This document shows positions 11,842 to 27,639 of a DNA stretch of 64,000 nucleotides, in pieces. The DNA lies in assembly GCF_965638725.1 (NCBI RefSeq), contig NC_134970.1, forward strand, positions 6,182,001 through 6,246,000. Reading direction: 5' to 3'. The position numbers were made by a program, and so were the translations under genes. A model generated the notes under the pieces. That model saw only the letters and a list, made by a program, of their open reading frames with translations, made no database searches and had not been told where the DNA came from. The stretch's first letter is position 1; each line of letters opens with the position of its first letter. The stretch comes from Aptenodytes patagonicus (lineage: Eukaryota > Chordata > Aves > Sphenisciformes > Spheniscidae).

Positions 11842-14800
11842 TCAGAGGAGAGAGTCGTCTGTGCACCCCCCTTCGAGTCCGTAGCGAAACTCCTGCAGGT
11901 TCGACACCCCGTAGAAGTGGACGAAGGCCGCAGCCACCACGAGCACGTGGAAGATCTGATGCGACTGAAACTGCGGGGAAGCGAAAAAGCCCTTTAGACC
12001 AGACCAAAGGGGACAAAGCAACACCGGGAACACCTCCTCCTCTTCCTCCTCGCTGCTTCCGCACCGCCCTAGGACCGTCCTCCGAGCTCCACTTCTCCCT
12101 CCTTGCTCCCAGGCAGCGTTTTCCACCCCGTACTTTGGCCCGCCCTGCCTGCTCGCAGCAGCCGCTCAAGGTCTGGCTGCCAGCACACGCGCTGGGGCAC
12201 ACCAGGACCCCCCCCCCTTCTCCTCATCTCAGAGTTCCCCCCCCTCAATCCCCCTCCCCAGCCTCACAGCTGCCCCCCCCCAAAGCGCCCCGCTCACCGC
12301 CTCGTCCCACACTCACCCAGATGTCGAACTTGCCCGGGAAGAAGCGCTCGGGTATGCGTGCGGCGTACAGCCCCGCGCCCGTGATGTACATCACGGCCAT
12401 GAGGAAGAACCAGCCCATCTGGCCGACGGTGGTGGCTTTCACGAACCCTTCGGCGATGGTGAAGTGCATGGTGGGCACCACGCCGCTCAGCCCCAGCCCC
12501 AGAAAGACACCTGCGGCGGAGAGATCAGCAAGTGGGAGCGCAGCGGGGACGGGGCGCTGCTCCTCCCCGCCAGCTGCCCTCGCACCCTCGTCCTGCGCAA
12601 AGGGAAGCTCCTGGAGGCACCAGCAGCTTTTCCTCACTCGGTCCTGGGTTATCCAACCCCCGGGGCATTTATCCTCCACAAAACGAGGGATCTGCAGCCC
12701 CACGTCCCGGTGAAAACCAGTGCTGACCCGCGGTGCTCACTGGGCAGAGCTGGCCACGCAGACGGGCGCTCTCCGTACAGCGGCAGGGCTGCGGCAGCTC
12801 CCGCTCCTGGCTACGGGAACGGCTCTTTCGGAAGGTGCCAGCCCATCGGATCGCACCGAAGCCTCACGGGCGTGAGGAACGCAGCAGCCCCAGCCAGCCC
12901 TTCGAGGAGAGGCTTTGCCAGAGTCAGTTGTTCGGTGAAGCTGCTTGGAGCTCAAGGGGAAGGTGCTAATTAGCAGTGCCGATATTTTCAGCTCTGGCAT
13001 CTAATTAGTTTGGCAGAGAGCAAACGGCACCGCAGCGAGACACCAGCCCAGAGCGGCTGCGCCTTGTACTCACAGCAGGATCTCGCTTCGCACCGGGGGA
13101 GGACAGCAGCCCTCTCCAGGAGCAGGCAGCCGGGATCTCTGCCAGCGTGCCAACACCAGCGCTGCCGTGGGGCAGCGGTGGGGCTGGCAGTCCCACCCTG
13201 TCCCCTGCCCTCTTCTGAGGGGGGTCTCGTGGGTCACGCGCCCGGCCTCCAGCTCAGCATCGTCTCTCGTCACGTAGCTGCGAGAGACGTTTTGCTGCAG
13301 GAGCCCCCTGGGGAGGCGAGGGCAGGCGGAGGCGTTTCTCCACACTCACTGGTTCTCAGCGAGGCCGATTTAATCTGCAGAGGCTGCAGCGGGGGCAAGA
13401 CAGGGTGTGAGCGCGGAGCGGGCTGGAGGCAGCCTCGCCCTGCAGCTTCCAGGAAGGCAGGTACGTGCCAGCGTGTAACTGGCAGGGGACAGATGAGGGA
13501 ACCTCTCTCCTCCTCTGCCTGAGCTGCGGGTTCGCGCTGCCAAACCGCTTCCCGGAGAAAGGCGGCTTCGCGCGGCACAGCCCCAGGCCACCCAGCCGCC
13601 ACTTACAGGGCTATTTTTAAACGCTGTCTGCCCGCTCCGAACCTCAGGCTTGCCGAGTGCCGGGCGGAGCTCGGGCCCTGCTCAGCGGAGGATCTAAACC
13701 CCCGGCACAGCGAGAGGAGGAAGGAGACCTCCCCCTGCCAGGAGCTGCTGCAGGGCGGGGCGCTGCTCTGGGGGAATTAATTCTGCAGATGCCGAGAGCT
13801 CTTCCCAAATGGGAAGAGGAGCCATCCCACAATGGGATCTTCCCAAAGTGCCTCCCTGAAGCCCTCCCGAGCTCCCTCCCGGGGCTGGGGACTCGGGGTG
13901 AGGAGGGAGAACGCCTACCTGCTCTTGTCTGCCTGTGCTTGGGGGTGGCAAACCGGTCCCACTGAGCAACGATGATGGCAGAGATGCCCAGGACACAGAC
14001 GATGGAGAGGTAGATGAGTCTTGGCTGCGGGGAGCAGTAGAACGAGTAGTAGAGCCACGGGACAAAGCTCCCCATGATCAGCAGTGCAATTCCCGAATAA
14101 TCCAACCTGCAGCCGGGGTGCAATGACAGAGAGTCACGGGTGAGCCCCAAAATCCACCCCCCCGTCCTTGTGTCCTCTTGGTAACGGTGCGTCGGTACCC
14201 TCCAGCCTGTCTGCGCCCAAATGGGGTCACCAGGGCCAGACAGGCAGCCACGGCCCCGCCGGTGAAGCTGCGGGCCCAGAGAGCGGAGGAGGGCTGCGCT
14301 CGGGTCTCATCAACGCGATTTGGGACGTGAGAAAGGGCCTGGGCACGTACACGGCTCCTGGGGATGCCAGCAGAGCTCGGCAGGAGCACAGAGGATGAAC
14401 AGGAGCCAGCCGAATACGAGACGGGCCGTGCACTCAAAGCACCACGCCAGGACACGGCGGGCGCGAGTCCTTGCACGTACGGATTTGACTGTTACCCTCC
14501 ACTGCAAAGTGCTTTCGGTCTATTGATCCAGGAACCATTTCACCACCGAAACGCAGCCGCTTGCGTTACCCCCGCCGCCGCGGCGGCCGTGGCAAGCACC
14601 TTCCCCGCTACGCAGGAACATTTCTGCTGAGGGCACAGCAGCACAGTTTGTTCTGCAGACACGATCCCGCAGGATCTCTGGGGTTTGCGCAAAGGAGATC
14701 GGCATGATTTCCCAGCAAGCAGCACCCAAGCAAATGCCTTTGACAGACTTGCCCGAGCAAGATCTTATTTGAAAGCCTTGCTGCTGCCCTGCCTGCGCCA

Positions 14801-17800
14801 CGAAGGCTGATGTGAGCTTAACTCGAAGAGCAGCCCGCGCACCGACCTCGGGGAGAGGCGCCGGCCGCTGCCCAGCCTTTCCACTTCGCCAGGAATCCTG
14901 TTTTGTTTTGTTTCTTTCAATTTGGTTTCAGTCCAAACTGGATCCAAACCAGAGTTTTTGAAAGCATCCAGTAAACTGGAAACTGCCAAACTGCCGTGTC
15001 TCACGAGACCGAGACCCCTCCTCAGTTCACTGCTACGAGGGGCACAAAGGCTGTTCCCGTGGGAGCTGCGGGTTCCCAGGGTCCCCGTCTTTATCATCCG
15101 CCTGAGGGCGTCTGAGCGGGCAGTTTAAGGTGCTCAGGCACAGGGCAGAGCCCTCCGGGACCCAGCCGCGGTTCCCTCTCGACTCCAGGCCGGATTCAGT
15201 GAATTCAGTGTTTTTATCCCCAAGGATAAAACATTCGGGAACGCAGCGCTTTCCAAGAGGAAGTGCTGTGAGAACTCCACACCTCCTACGAGACCACGCA
15301 ACCGCACTCGTGCTGACTCACTTCGAAAAAGTCCGCGAGACCTTCTCTGAGTGACAGTAGACAGTGTGGAAAAGCCAGGAGAAGCTGAGGCACAGCACCG
15401 CTCCCAGGAAGAACATCCCGAACACCACCTTCTCCTGGAGAGGAGCCATGAAATACATGTTGGGCCGCAGCATGGTCAGGATCCCCAAGCAGAGGAACAA
15501 AACAAAACCTGCAGGGAAGACGCCAAAGGGGCAGTCAGGCGGAAGGGAGAGCGAACGGATTCAGCGAAGAGCCAGGAGAAACACGGCCCTGGCTGTGCTC
15601 TGCAAGGCAGGACCTGGACGCATCCTGCTCGCAGTGCACCCGGAGGTGCCCAGTCGCACCCGGGGCTGGCTCGGCAGCGGGCCGTGAGCTGAGGCTGTCG
15701 TTACCGCAGGCGAGCTGAGCAGGGGGCAAGGGCACGGTCAGGCGCAGGGCGAAGAGCCACTGACCGTCCCCGGGTTTCAGAGGAAAGTGCCGCGAGGCTT
15801 TCCTGTTTTGCCCAGGACGCGCTCCCCCGTCCCGCTCTCGCGGAGCGTCGGCAAAGCCACAAACCGTCGCTGAGCCCAGCCCCGGGGCCCCGCTGCGAGG
15901 AAGTGCCCTGGTCTTCCTTCACCCTCGTGACCGAGCTGCCTGCGCGCGCGGGACCAGGCAGGGGTACGCGATCCTCAAAGGGAAGCCCCGGGCACGGAGA
16001 GGACCCCAGCGCCAAGCAAGTCCCGGCCGTGAAAGGCTACCCTCGCGCGCGGGGGCCAAGCCCACCTTCAGCCCCCGGGGCTACCAAACCATCCCCCCCC
16101 CCCAGTCACCTAGCAAGTGCGTCCAGATGTTGCCCGTCTCGGTGTGTATTCGGAAGATGCTCTTGAAGCAGGCTCGGAAGGACGGCATGGGAGGCCTGTG
16201 TCCGTGCAGGAGGTAATCGTTGTCCTTCAGCCAGTCGGGCAGCACGTCGTAAGGGATCACGCGCCAGCGCCCTTCCCACACCTGCAACACGCCAAGCTGC
16301 GCTGGTGACCCCCAGAACGTCGAGCCAGCCCAAAGGCTCACGTTTACTCACCCCGGGAGCCTAAGGTCGCAGGCGAAACAAGCCCAGCCGGGGCTGAAAA
16401 TGCCCTGTAATGCTCCTCGGGGAGAGAAAGTTCAGCTTTTGCAAGATCAGCACCCTGTGGGATCCCTTAAGCCACCCACATCCTGGAGAGCGCTCCCCAC
16501 CCGTCCCCCCAGGGAGTCGGAGGCGATTTGCACCCTCAGGTTTAACCCTTCTGCACCCGAAGTAACTGTTCCCTGCAGCGGGGAACTCCCATTTTGGTCA
16601 GGGAAGAGGGAGCCCCAGCTGGCAACAGAACCGGGCTGGCCCTCAGCCGATGCCACCGCTTACCGAACCGCAGTGACCGCGAGGACAGGCACCGGGTGAA
16701 ACCAGCAACGGTGCTTGGTGCTCCCCGTCCCCGTTAGAGGAACGCAGAGGCACTGGGACTGCTCCCCAGGTCGCTGCTCGTCAGCGCGGCTGGGCAAAAC
16801 CTCCAACACCCACCGGCGCTTCCCAGCCGCCATAATCCCCTTCCCGCACCGCTCCCGGGAGGCGCTGCTGGGAGGAGGCCCAGGCGAGCGGAGCCGGAGC
16901 AGGCTGCCGGCAGAGCTGCCTGGAGCCCCGGGAGCTTCGCCCAGACAGAGCGACGCATCCCAGCCCCTGCCCGCCACCCCGAGCCCCGGGCTTGGGGCAT
17001 CAGGGCCTCATCGATACTCCAAAATCGGGACCGGGGAATCGCCACAGGCTCCCGTACCTTATACACAAACTCTTCCATCTTCTCCATGGCGTGATGAGCC
17101 TGCAGAGGCAGAGTCAGCACACGGACCACCTCCTCCTCTTCCTCACGGGCCGCTGGGCACGGCGGGTCTTCAGCCTAGAGGAAGAAACGTCGGGAGGAAA
17201 TCATTCCTGCCCACGGGAGGAGGAACAGCGTGCGGAGAGCGGCGAGTCCCTTCTGAGAGCACCTGGAGCTTCATCCCTTCCTGAGGGGACAGGCAGGACC
17301 CGCCGGTCACCACCACTTACGCAACACGCTACTGTCTCAACCACCGCGGGCAGGCTAATCCCAGACTTATCCTTGTCGAAAGGCGGGATTACCGCGGGGG
17401 ATTTTCATCCCTACAGCCAAGGCTGGAACAAGCCACTCGGCCCAGCCAGGAAACCCGGCTCTCCACCCCAGCCGTCAGCCCAACGCAGAGCGGAGGCAGC
17501 AGCTCTGCCCGTCCCGGCTCAACTCCCCCTCTCCTCCTTTTCCATTAGCGGGTTTGGGAAGGCGATTTCCAGCCCGAAGGGCCAGGGAACAGCCGGGTGA
17601 CCGAGAACACCCCTTCGCTCCAAGCAGCAGCGCTGGCAGGCGGAGACACCGCATCTCGGCTGACATCTCTGCACGAGGGCTATCGCAGATCCACGCCTGC
17701 ACGACCGGAGAGGTTTTTGGGCCAGCTCAGAGCACGGGCCAGCCGGACCGTCAGCGTTCGGGTGGCAAAACATCTGGCAGCCTCTCTGCGCTGACACAAA

Positions 17801-18148
17801 GCGACGGCTCGGGGCTCTGCACAACACACCCGGCCGGCCTGCGTCCTTCGAGCTGCTAAGGGGACGGCGGGCAGATTCCCAGGTTAATCCGCAAGGAGGG
17901 AGCGGAGCGGCTGAGCAAGGAGGAGCGGGCCCAGCCGCGGCTCCGGAGAGCACCCAGCACCCCGGCGAGGTGCCCGCTGGCCGCCCGCGGGGCGAAGGAA
18001 GGCTTACACTGGTCGAGCCGGCGGTTCCCTGGTCCCCCTTCTCCTCCAGGAGCGGCCCCAGCTCGGCCAGCTCCAGGTGGGCTCTCTCCCGGCCGCCGGC
18101 GGCCAGCCCGTTGCCCTGCCCGGCGGCGGAGGCTTTGCGGGACGCCAT
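11842..18148 (-). CDS. ADIPOR1: ADIPOR1, adiponectin receptor 1
   Basis: Seven-pass PAQR-family receptor for adiponectin with intracellular N terminus; the family is linked to ceramidase activity and AMPK/PPAR signalling. Coding exons on the minus strand are 18148-18008, 17174-17058, 16281-16110, 15508-15322, 14106-13919, 12510-12317 and 11970-11842. All have GT/AG borders and sum to 1128 bases, 375 residues plus stop, the same length as human ADIPOR1. The zinc-binding histidines fall at residues 191, 337 and 341, exactly the positions known in the human receptor. The C terminus ends GCTDDSLL. The N-terminal 50 residues vary most, as usual. The start ATG lies in a GC-rich exon with a 5' UTR that probably splices from a noncoding exon ending at about 18453. 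The gene is convergent with TIMM17A and divergent from the tetraspanin. No coding damage seen. Confidence 0.97.
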
Positions 18149-18209
18149 GGGGGGCGGCGGGGTCGGTGCCGGTGGCCGAGGGCAGCCGGTGTAGGTCCCT
18201 CCGCGTCCT

Positions 18210-18720
18210 TCTGCCGCCGCGCTGGGGAGGGAGGGAGGAAGAAGAGAGTTACCGGGACCCGGCCGGGAACCGACGGCCGCGCACCCCGCCCCGCCCCGCC
18301 CCGCCCCGCCCCGGGCCGGGCCGGGCCCTCCCCGGGGGCTGGGACCGACGGACCCGGCCCTTCCCGAGGCACCGGCGGGGCTGAGGCCACCGCCCGCCGG
18401 GGGAGGGGGGGGCAGCGCCCGGCCGCCCCCGTCGCCGCCCGCCCGCGCTCACCGGCCGCTACATCCCGCGCAGGGCGGCGGCGGCGGCACCGGAAGCGAC
18501 GCTGAGGGAAGGGGCCGCTTCCGGTCGCGAGGCCCCGCCCCGCGCGGCGACGACGCCCCCGGGACGGATCGGCGGGGCGCAGCCCGGGTCTCGCTTTCTG
18601 ATTGGATGCAGTCGCTGTCTGTCTCTCTCTTCCCCCCGCCCCGCCGGCTGCCGGCCGCTGCGATTGGGCGAGTCGCCCGCCTGACGTGCCGGCGGGAGGC
18701 GCTCTAGCCCGGCCGCGCGT
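18210..18720 (-). promoter_or_regulatory. ADIPOR1: ADIPOR1 CpG-island promoter and noncoding first exon
   Basis: The sequence is very rich in C, G and CpG. On the minus strand a donor context GCGGCCG|gtgagc at about 18453 and an acceptor ending cggcag at about 18215 suggest a noncoding first exon and a short 5' UTR intron. Two ETS-like motifs (CCGGAAG near 18491 and CTTCCGG near 18519) flank the likely start site. Two inverted CCAAT boxes (ATTGG at 18601-18605 and 18663-18667) lie just upstream. The run of CCCCG units at about 18285-18315 gives minus-strand GGGGC repeats suited to SP1 binding or a G-quadruplex inside the proposed intron. The start site is inferred. Confidence 0.6.
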
Positions 18721-19408
18721 CTCACTGGCCGCGCGCTCGGCTGCCCCCTACGGGCGGGGCGTCGCGTCGCCCCGCGCCGCGCCGGGAGCGCCACCTCCGG
18801 GAGTCCCGTGATGGCGGCGGGCGGGCCCGGACCGGGGAGAGCCGGGGGAGCTTCCGCACCCCGCGGCCGTACCGGGGAGGGGGGAGCAGACCCCCGCGGG
18901 GCGAGGGCCGGGCCTGCGCCGCCCTCGGGCCTGCGGTTATAGTGACGCTGCAGCCCCGTTACCACGGCAGCGCAGGCCTGAGGGGCGCCCAGGCCGGAGA
19001 GGCCAGGCCCAGTCGTCCGTCCGTCCCTGTCCCTCTGTCCCCAGTGGCCGTCGGCCAGCCCGGCACCGCCCTGCCCGCACACGGGTCCCCGCTGAAGGCC
19101 GTCGAGGGCTTCCCCGGCTGCCGACAGCCCCGGAGAGCAAACGTCCGCAGCAATAATTGATGGCCGAGGTCGCCCTCGGCCTGTCGGGGCCGGCTTGTCT
19201 TTCCCTGCCCGGAGGTTTAATTACCTCCGCTAACGACAGCCGGGACTGGAGACTCCCCTCCACCCTCCGCCACCGCCCGGCACAATGGCGGATCCTGTTC
19301 CCCATCAATCATTCATGCCGCTGCCGCTGGAAGGGGTTTCTTGGGGGCTGCTCGACCGGGAAGCGGGGGGGTGGGGGGGCAGGGGGAGGATTTTCCAATC
19401 TTCCCAGC

Positions 19409-19480
19409 GTTAAATAGGCGCTGCCGGTGCCGGGGCAGGTCGGAGGCGCCTGGGTCACCCGCTGGCCCCGCAGGGTGAGT
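19409..19480 (+). promoter_or_regulatory. Candidate core promoter and first splice donor of the tetraspanin gene
   Basis: A TTAAATA TATA-like word at 19410-19416 is followed about 60 bases later by a good splice donor (gtgagt at 19475-19480). The coding exon has an acceptor (ctctgcag) ending at 19677, so a short noncoding exon of about 40 bases between TATA box and donor fits. This is inference from signals only. Confidence 0.4.
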
Positions 19481-19717
19481 GGTGGCGGGGTTTGGAGGGG
19501 ACGCGGGGTTTGGGGCTTTTTGGGGGTGCAGCGAGGGATGGCGGGGGATGGGAGATGCTCTGGGGATTTTGGGGGGGCTGCGTGCTGGTTGGGGGCAGCC
19601 CCGCGTTCCGACGGAGCCAGGGGGTCCAGGGCAGGTGGGGGCTGGCTGTTGCCAGGGCTCTGCTCTCCCCTCTGCAGGGACGAACGTTGCCGTGTCCCCC
19701 CCCCCCCCGGTGACCCC

Positions 19718-22589
19718 ATGGGTGTCTTGAGCTGCATGAAGTACCTGATGTTCATCTTCAACGTCCTGGTGTTTGTGAGTCCGCCTGGGTCCGGCGGGGT
19801 GGAGGGATGGAGGGGACCCGTCCCCGGGGGTGTGATATCTCCGGCCAGCTCAGGGGGTGGGTGACACCACTCCAAGGGAGGGGACCCCAGCAGAGGTTGG
19901 AGCATCCCCAGTCCCCATGGGGTGCCTGGGGCCGGTCCCTGCGCCCCATAACCGCAGCGTGTCCCACAGGCCGCGGGGACGTGCCTGGTGGGCGTGGGGG
20001 TCTGGGTGGCCGTGGACCCGGCTGGTTTCCAGGACATCGTGGCTGCCAAGCCCGTGTTGAGCGCGGGCGCTTACCTGCTGCTGGCTGTGGGCATCGCCCT
20101 CTCGCTGCTGGGCTTCCTGGGGTGCTGCGGGACCCTGCGCCGGAGCCGGCCGCTGCTGCTGGTGGTGAGTGAGGGGAGACGGGTGGGAAGGCAAGGCACG
20201 GGATGTGGGGAGCCGGGCGGGCAGGGGGCTGCGGGCTGCAGGAGCTCGCGGGATGTGGGGAGCCGGGGGACGGAAGGTGTTGGGGGATGCAGGGCGTCCT
20301 CGGAGGAGCCAGAAGCCCGGTGTTCCCCGTCCCGGCCCCGTCAGCCCTCAGCACACATCCCAGTCCAGTGAGTCTTTGAATTTAGAGCCCAGAGGATTTT
20401 ATAAAGCCGCTGAGCAGGGTCACTTCTCTCTGAAGCCGCTGCCTTGTCCCACACGGCATTTCCGAGCTTTTCCCCTCAATGGTGAGGGTTCGAAACCCCT
20501 TTCTGAGCACCGACACCCCGATTTCTTTGGCACCCCCAGACCCTGGCAGCTGGTGCTTGTTTTTATCCCTCCTCCTTGCAGCCACGGTGCTCGGAGATGT
20601 GGCATCTGTCCCCAGGAGCTGCGCACTCGTCCCCTGTGTCCCCCTGGTCTCAGGGGCACAGGACACGGGCAGGGCTGGCTGCAGAGGAGGGGAGGAATAG
20701 CCGGAGCGAGCTGCCCACGGGGTTGGGCTGGTCTCTGACTCCTTCATCCCGCTGCCTTCCAGTTCTTCATCCTCGTGAGCCTCATCTTCGTCGCGCAGCT
20801 CGTTGGGGCTGCTCTCTTCCTGGTGCACTGGAAACAGGTACTGTCCCCGCGCCCTGACGCCGTGCGCGGCGTGGCCAGCCCCTCTCCTCCCTGCGTCATG
20901 CCGTGGGTCGTGGCCCCGAGTCCCCCGGGGGACTGGGACTGGTGCGGGGACGTCCTTTCTCACCCTCACCTTCATCACCAGCACCCTGACGCAAGCCCGA
21001 ACCGGGGTGGGTGGGTCCCATGGGTGGGTCCCCATGTCCCCTCGAAGAGAGCTGGCGCCCTGGCCAGCGTGGCGCTGGGCAGGGGTGGGTGTGCAGCCCC
21101 CATGGCCCCGTCCCTGGTACCGGTCCCCCAGTGCTCACGGAGGCACCGATCGCGCAGATCCAGCCGGAGCTCTTCCTGTCCGAGCTGCGGAGGAACTACC
21201 GCGGGGACGAGGGTGCCGAGGTCTTCTCCACCGCCTGGAACACCCTCATGGTCACGGTGAGCAGCCGGGAGGCTCCTGGTGGGCTGTGGGGGGGTGTGGA
21301 GCACCCGCAGGACCTGCCGAGGGTGATCCCGAATGCAGGCGAGGGGCTCGTGGACCCCAGACAGACACCGCACGCCATGCTGGGCTGTTCCCCCTCCCTC
21401 TGTCACCTCCCCAAGCGACGTCCCCTCCCCATTTTGACAGCGTGTTGATGGCGTTTCCCTTCTGTTTCAGTTCTCGTGTTGTGGCGTTTTAGGACCCGAA
21501 GACTTTGGGAATGGCTCCCGCTTCCAGGAGCTGCACCCGGGGACGCCCTGGCCGCGGGCATGCTGCGCCCGGGACGGGCTCCTGCAGGCGGGCGAGCTGC
21601 TGGGCTGGGAGCAGTGCCAGGAGAGGAGCCCCGGCTACATCCACGAGCAGGTGGGACACGACCCCGCCGTGTCCCTGTCCTGTCCCCAGCCTCCCCAGCA
21701 CTTCCCAGGCTCCTGGCAGCGGGGCAGCAGCACCCTCTACCCCTGAGCAGCGGGGACAGGAGCCTGCGACACCACCCGCCCGTGGTTCTGCAGCCCAGTG
21801 ACTCCCCAGGACCCCAGCCCACCTGCCCTCCCACACCCCCCCCCGATCTCCCCAGACCTTGGTCACCCCCTCAGCTCCCCGCAGCCGTGGGGAGCGTGGG
21901 GGACCCCCTCCAGCATCTCCCTCCCTCCCCCCCAGGGCTGCTTCTCCACCTTCGGCAGGACCTTGCAGAATTACATCTCTGTCCCTGGGACGTGCAGCTT
22001 GGCCGTGCTGGGCATCGAGGTACCGAGCGGGGCCGGAGGGGAGAGGGCAGGCAGCGGGTCACCTCGCGGAGGCTCTCTTTTTGCCGGGAGGGTGGTCTGT
22101 GGGTGAAGGGACCACAAACGGGCTCAGGGTGGGCCCACCCAAGCCTCTAGCTGTCACGATCACACCCAGCAAGCGGGCGCACGCGCAGCGGCTCCGTCTC
22201 GGGGTGTAAAGCCAACCTCCCGCTGCGGATGAGTCGGGTTAAAGGGCCGGGGAGGGAGGAGGTTTCTTTTGCTCCCGCAGGCCCTGGCGGGGAGGTGTGC
22301 CAGGCTCCCCGCAGACCTCGGGAAGGTCAGAAGCGCCTCCTCCACCGCGGCGTCCCCTGCGCAGCACCAGGACAGCTGGCGCGCGGCCCCTCGAGGGGGC
22401 ACAGCCATCGCCCGATGCCTGGTTAGACCAGGAGCGGAGGACAGCCGCCCTTCAGCCTTCGGGCTCTCGGATTTCAGCAAGCAGCTGCAGCAAGGTGCGA
22501 GCGTGGCCCTGCAGCTCCCCCCCCCCCTCCTGTCATTTCAGATCTTCGCCATGTTCTTTGCCTTTTGCCTTTATTACAACTTCGACTGA
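19718..22589 (+). CDS. Tetraspanin, TSPAN18-like
   Basis: Four-pass membrane organiser protein of tetraspanin type. Coding exons are 19718-19774, 19970-20164, 20763-20837, 21158-21256, 21471-21650, 21936-22019 and 22542-22589. Every intron is phase 0 with GT/AG borders, giving 245 residues. TM1 starts right after CMKYLMF; TM2 precedes GFLGCCG; TM3 is encoded by exon 3. The large extracellular loop has the CCG signature, a second CC pair and two more cysteines (six in all) plus one N-glycosylation motif (NGS); TM4 ends [14 protein letters not shown]. The CMKYLMF start, the VDPxGFxxIVAA small-loop sequence and the CCGVxGPEDF motif resemble TSPAN18 most, but it lies in a 1q32-type block where I know no human TSPAN18, so I leave the symbol open. 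Convergent with UBE2T. Confidence 0.88.
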
Positions 22590-23489
22590 GCAGGATGAGG
22601 CGCGGCAGAGACAAGCCGAGGGCTTTGGAAACAGCAGCAGGCAAGGGCGCTCCACTTCCTCGCCTATCAGAGCGCAGCTCTCTAGTTCAGCGCTCTGATT
22701 ACTTCCCCGAGTCCTGTGTCTGCTCCAGCAGGCACGTAAGGACGGGCCCGGCTCGCTTCTCTTGGAGCGGGGACAGGACACAGGTTAAATTCCTTACGGG
22801 CAAACACGCAGAGCAGGAGTCTGGGCATCAAACGTGCTCCCACTGCGACCTGCCATGGGTCTTCGCAAGACGAAACAGCTCTGGTGACGGGGAGCCCTGC
22901 CCCCCGCGCACCTTCTGACCTGTTGCGCCACCAAAACCTGTCCTCCTTCCTCCCAATCCTCTCCGCCTTCTTGCCCCGCACGTGGCCTCCCTGACGCCCC
23001 GCTCTCTTCCGCGGCCGTCCCGCTCCCAGACCTCCGGGCACCCTCTGGGCTTTACTTCATCCCTCTCAGCTGGTGCTTGTCACTGGCCACCTCCCGGAGA
23101 CGCAACGGAGTCGAGACACAGCCCGGGTCGCGTTACGTGGTCCAAGGTGCAACTGGACTCTGTCGGGCTGCTCTGGAGAGCAGGAGTTTTAAGTCTTAGG
23201 AGTCTTTAAGTTTTAGTGACCGACTTGCCCTTTAGTAGCCTTGACGTTACAAGGAAGATGAAGCCTTTACTAGAGAAGGATTTCCACAAACTAGTCCTAA
23301 CGCGGCTGTTGCTCAGCTTCTGCTCTCAGTTTGTTCTGAGGCAGGATCAGCAAAAGAGAAACCGAAATACGTGGCGCCCTTCCCCTTTCTCTGAGAGAAA
23401 GCTGGAAAGCGGAAGCTGAACCGGTACTTCCAGTTTTCCTTTTCTTGGGAGTATTCCAAAACCTCCACACAACGAAACAGAAAAATATA

Positions 23490-23515
23490 AATAAATTAAA
23501 GCTTTAGATTTTATT
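23490..23515. terminator. Back-to-back polyadenylation signals of the tetraspanin (+) and UBE2T (-)
   Basis: AATAAA occurs on the plus strand at 23490-23495 and on the minus strand (TTTATT on plus) at 23510-23515. The first would end the tetraspanin transcript about 900 bases after its stop. The second would end UBE2T about 150 bases after its stop. If both are used, the two transcripts overlap tail to tail by a few tens of bases. Confidence 0.55.
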
Positions 23516-23667
23516 TACATAATGGAACTTCTCACAACAAAACCTTAGGAAATAGAAAAACCAAGCCTGCTACAGCTACATGCTGGTTAAAATATTTAGG
23601 TACACCTGTGTAAAGAGAAGAGGACGGTGAAAGCAAAGGCGACGGCCACAACCAGAACAAGAACCAC

Positions 23668-27298
<3,631 letters not shown>

Positions 27299-27639
27299 TG
27301 TGCTGAAACTCTAAGAGACTGGGTTTTATTGCCGGCAAAATTAGCTTTTCAAAAATAGCGCTTAACATTGAGACCTTTTTTTTTTTTTTTGGCCAAGAAG
27401 AATTAACCTGGGTTTCAAGTTGTTATCCTGATGTGATAACCAGAGTCTCAGGAGCCTGTTCCTGGAGCTGCTCTCGCACCCAGCTGGAGGAGGAGAACCA
27501 GATCCCCGCCCTTTATAATCAGTCCTACTCCTCAGTCCCCAGCCGAGTCTCATAAACTCTCCCAGCCCACGCCCGGGCTCCACACCCCTAACGGGGCTGT
27601 AACACCTGCCCTGGGATGGCATTCGTCCCTTTGGGGTGA

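Noticed and set aside
13644-14150. 168-codon minus-strand frame as a separate gene
   Set aside because: It contains ADIPOR1 exon 5 and merely reads on into introns; the splice sites at 14106 and 13919 define the exon.
19309-20049. 246-codon minus-strand frame opposite tetraspanin exons 1-2
   Set aside because: It lies antisense to a well-supported gene in very GC-rich DNA where stops are rare; proline-rich low-complexity translation.
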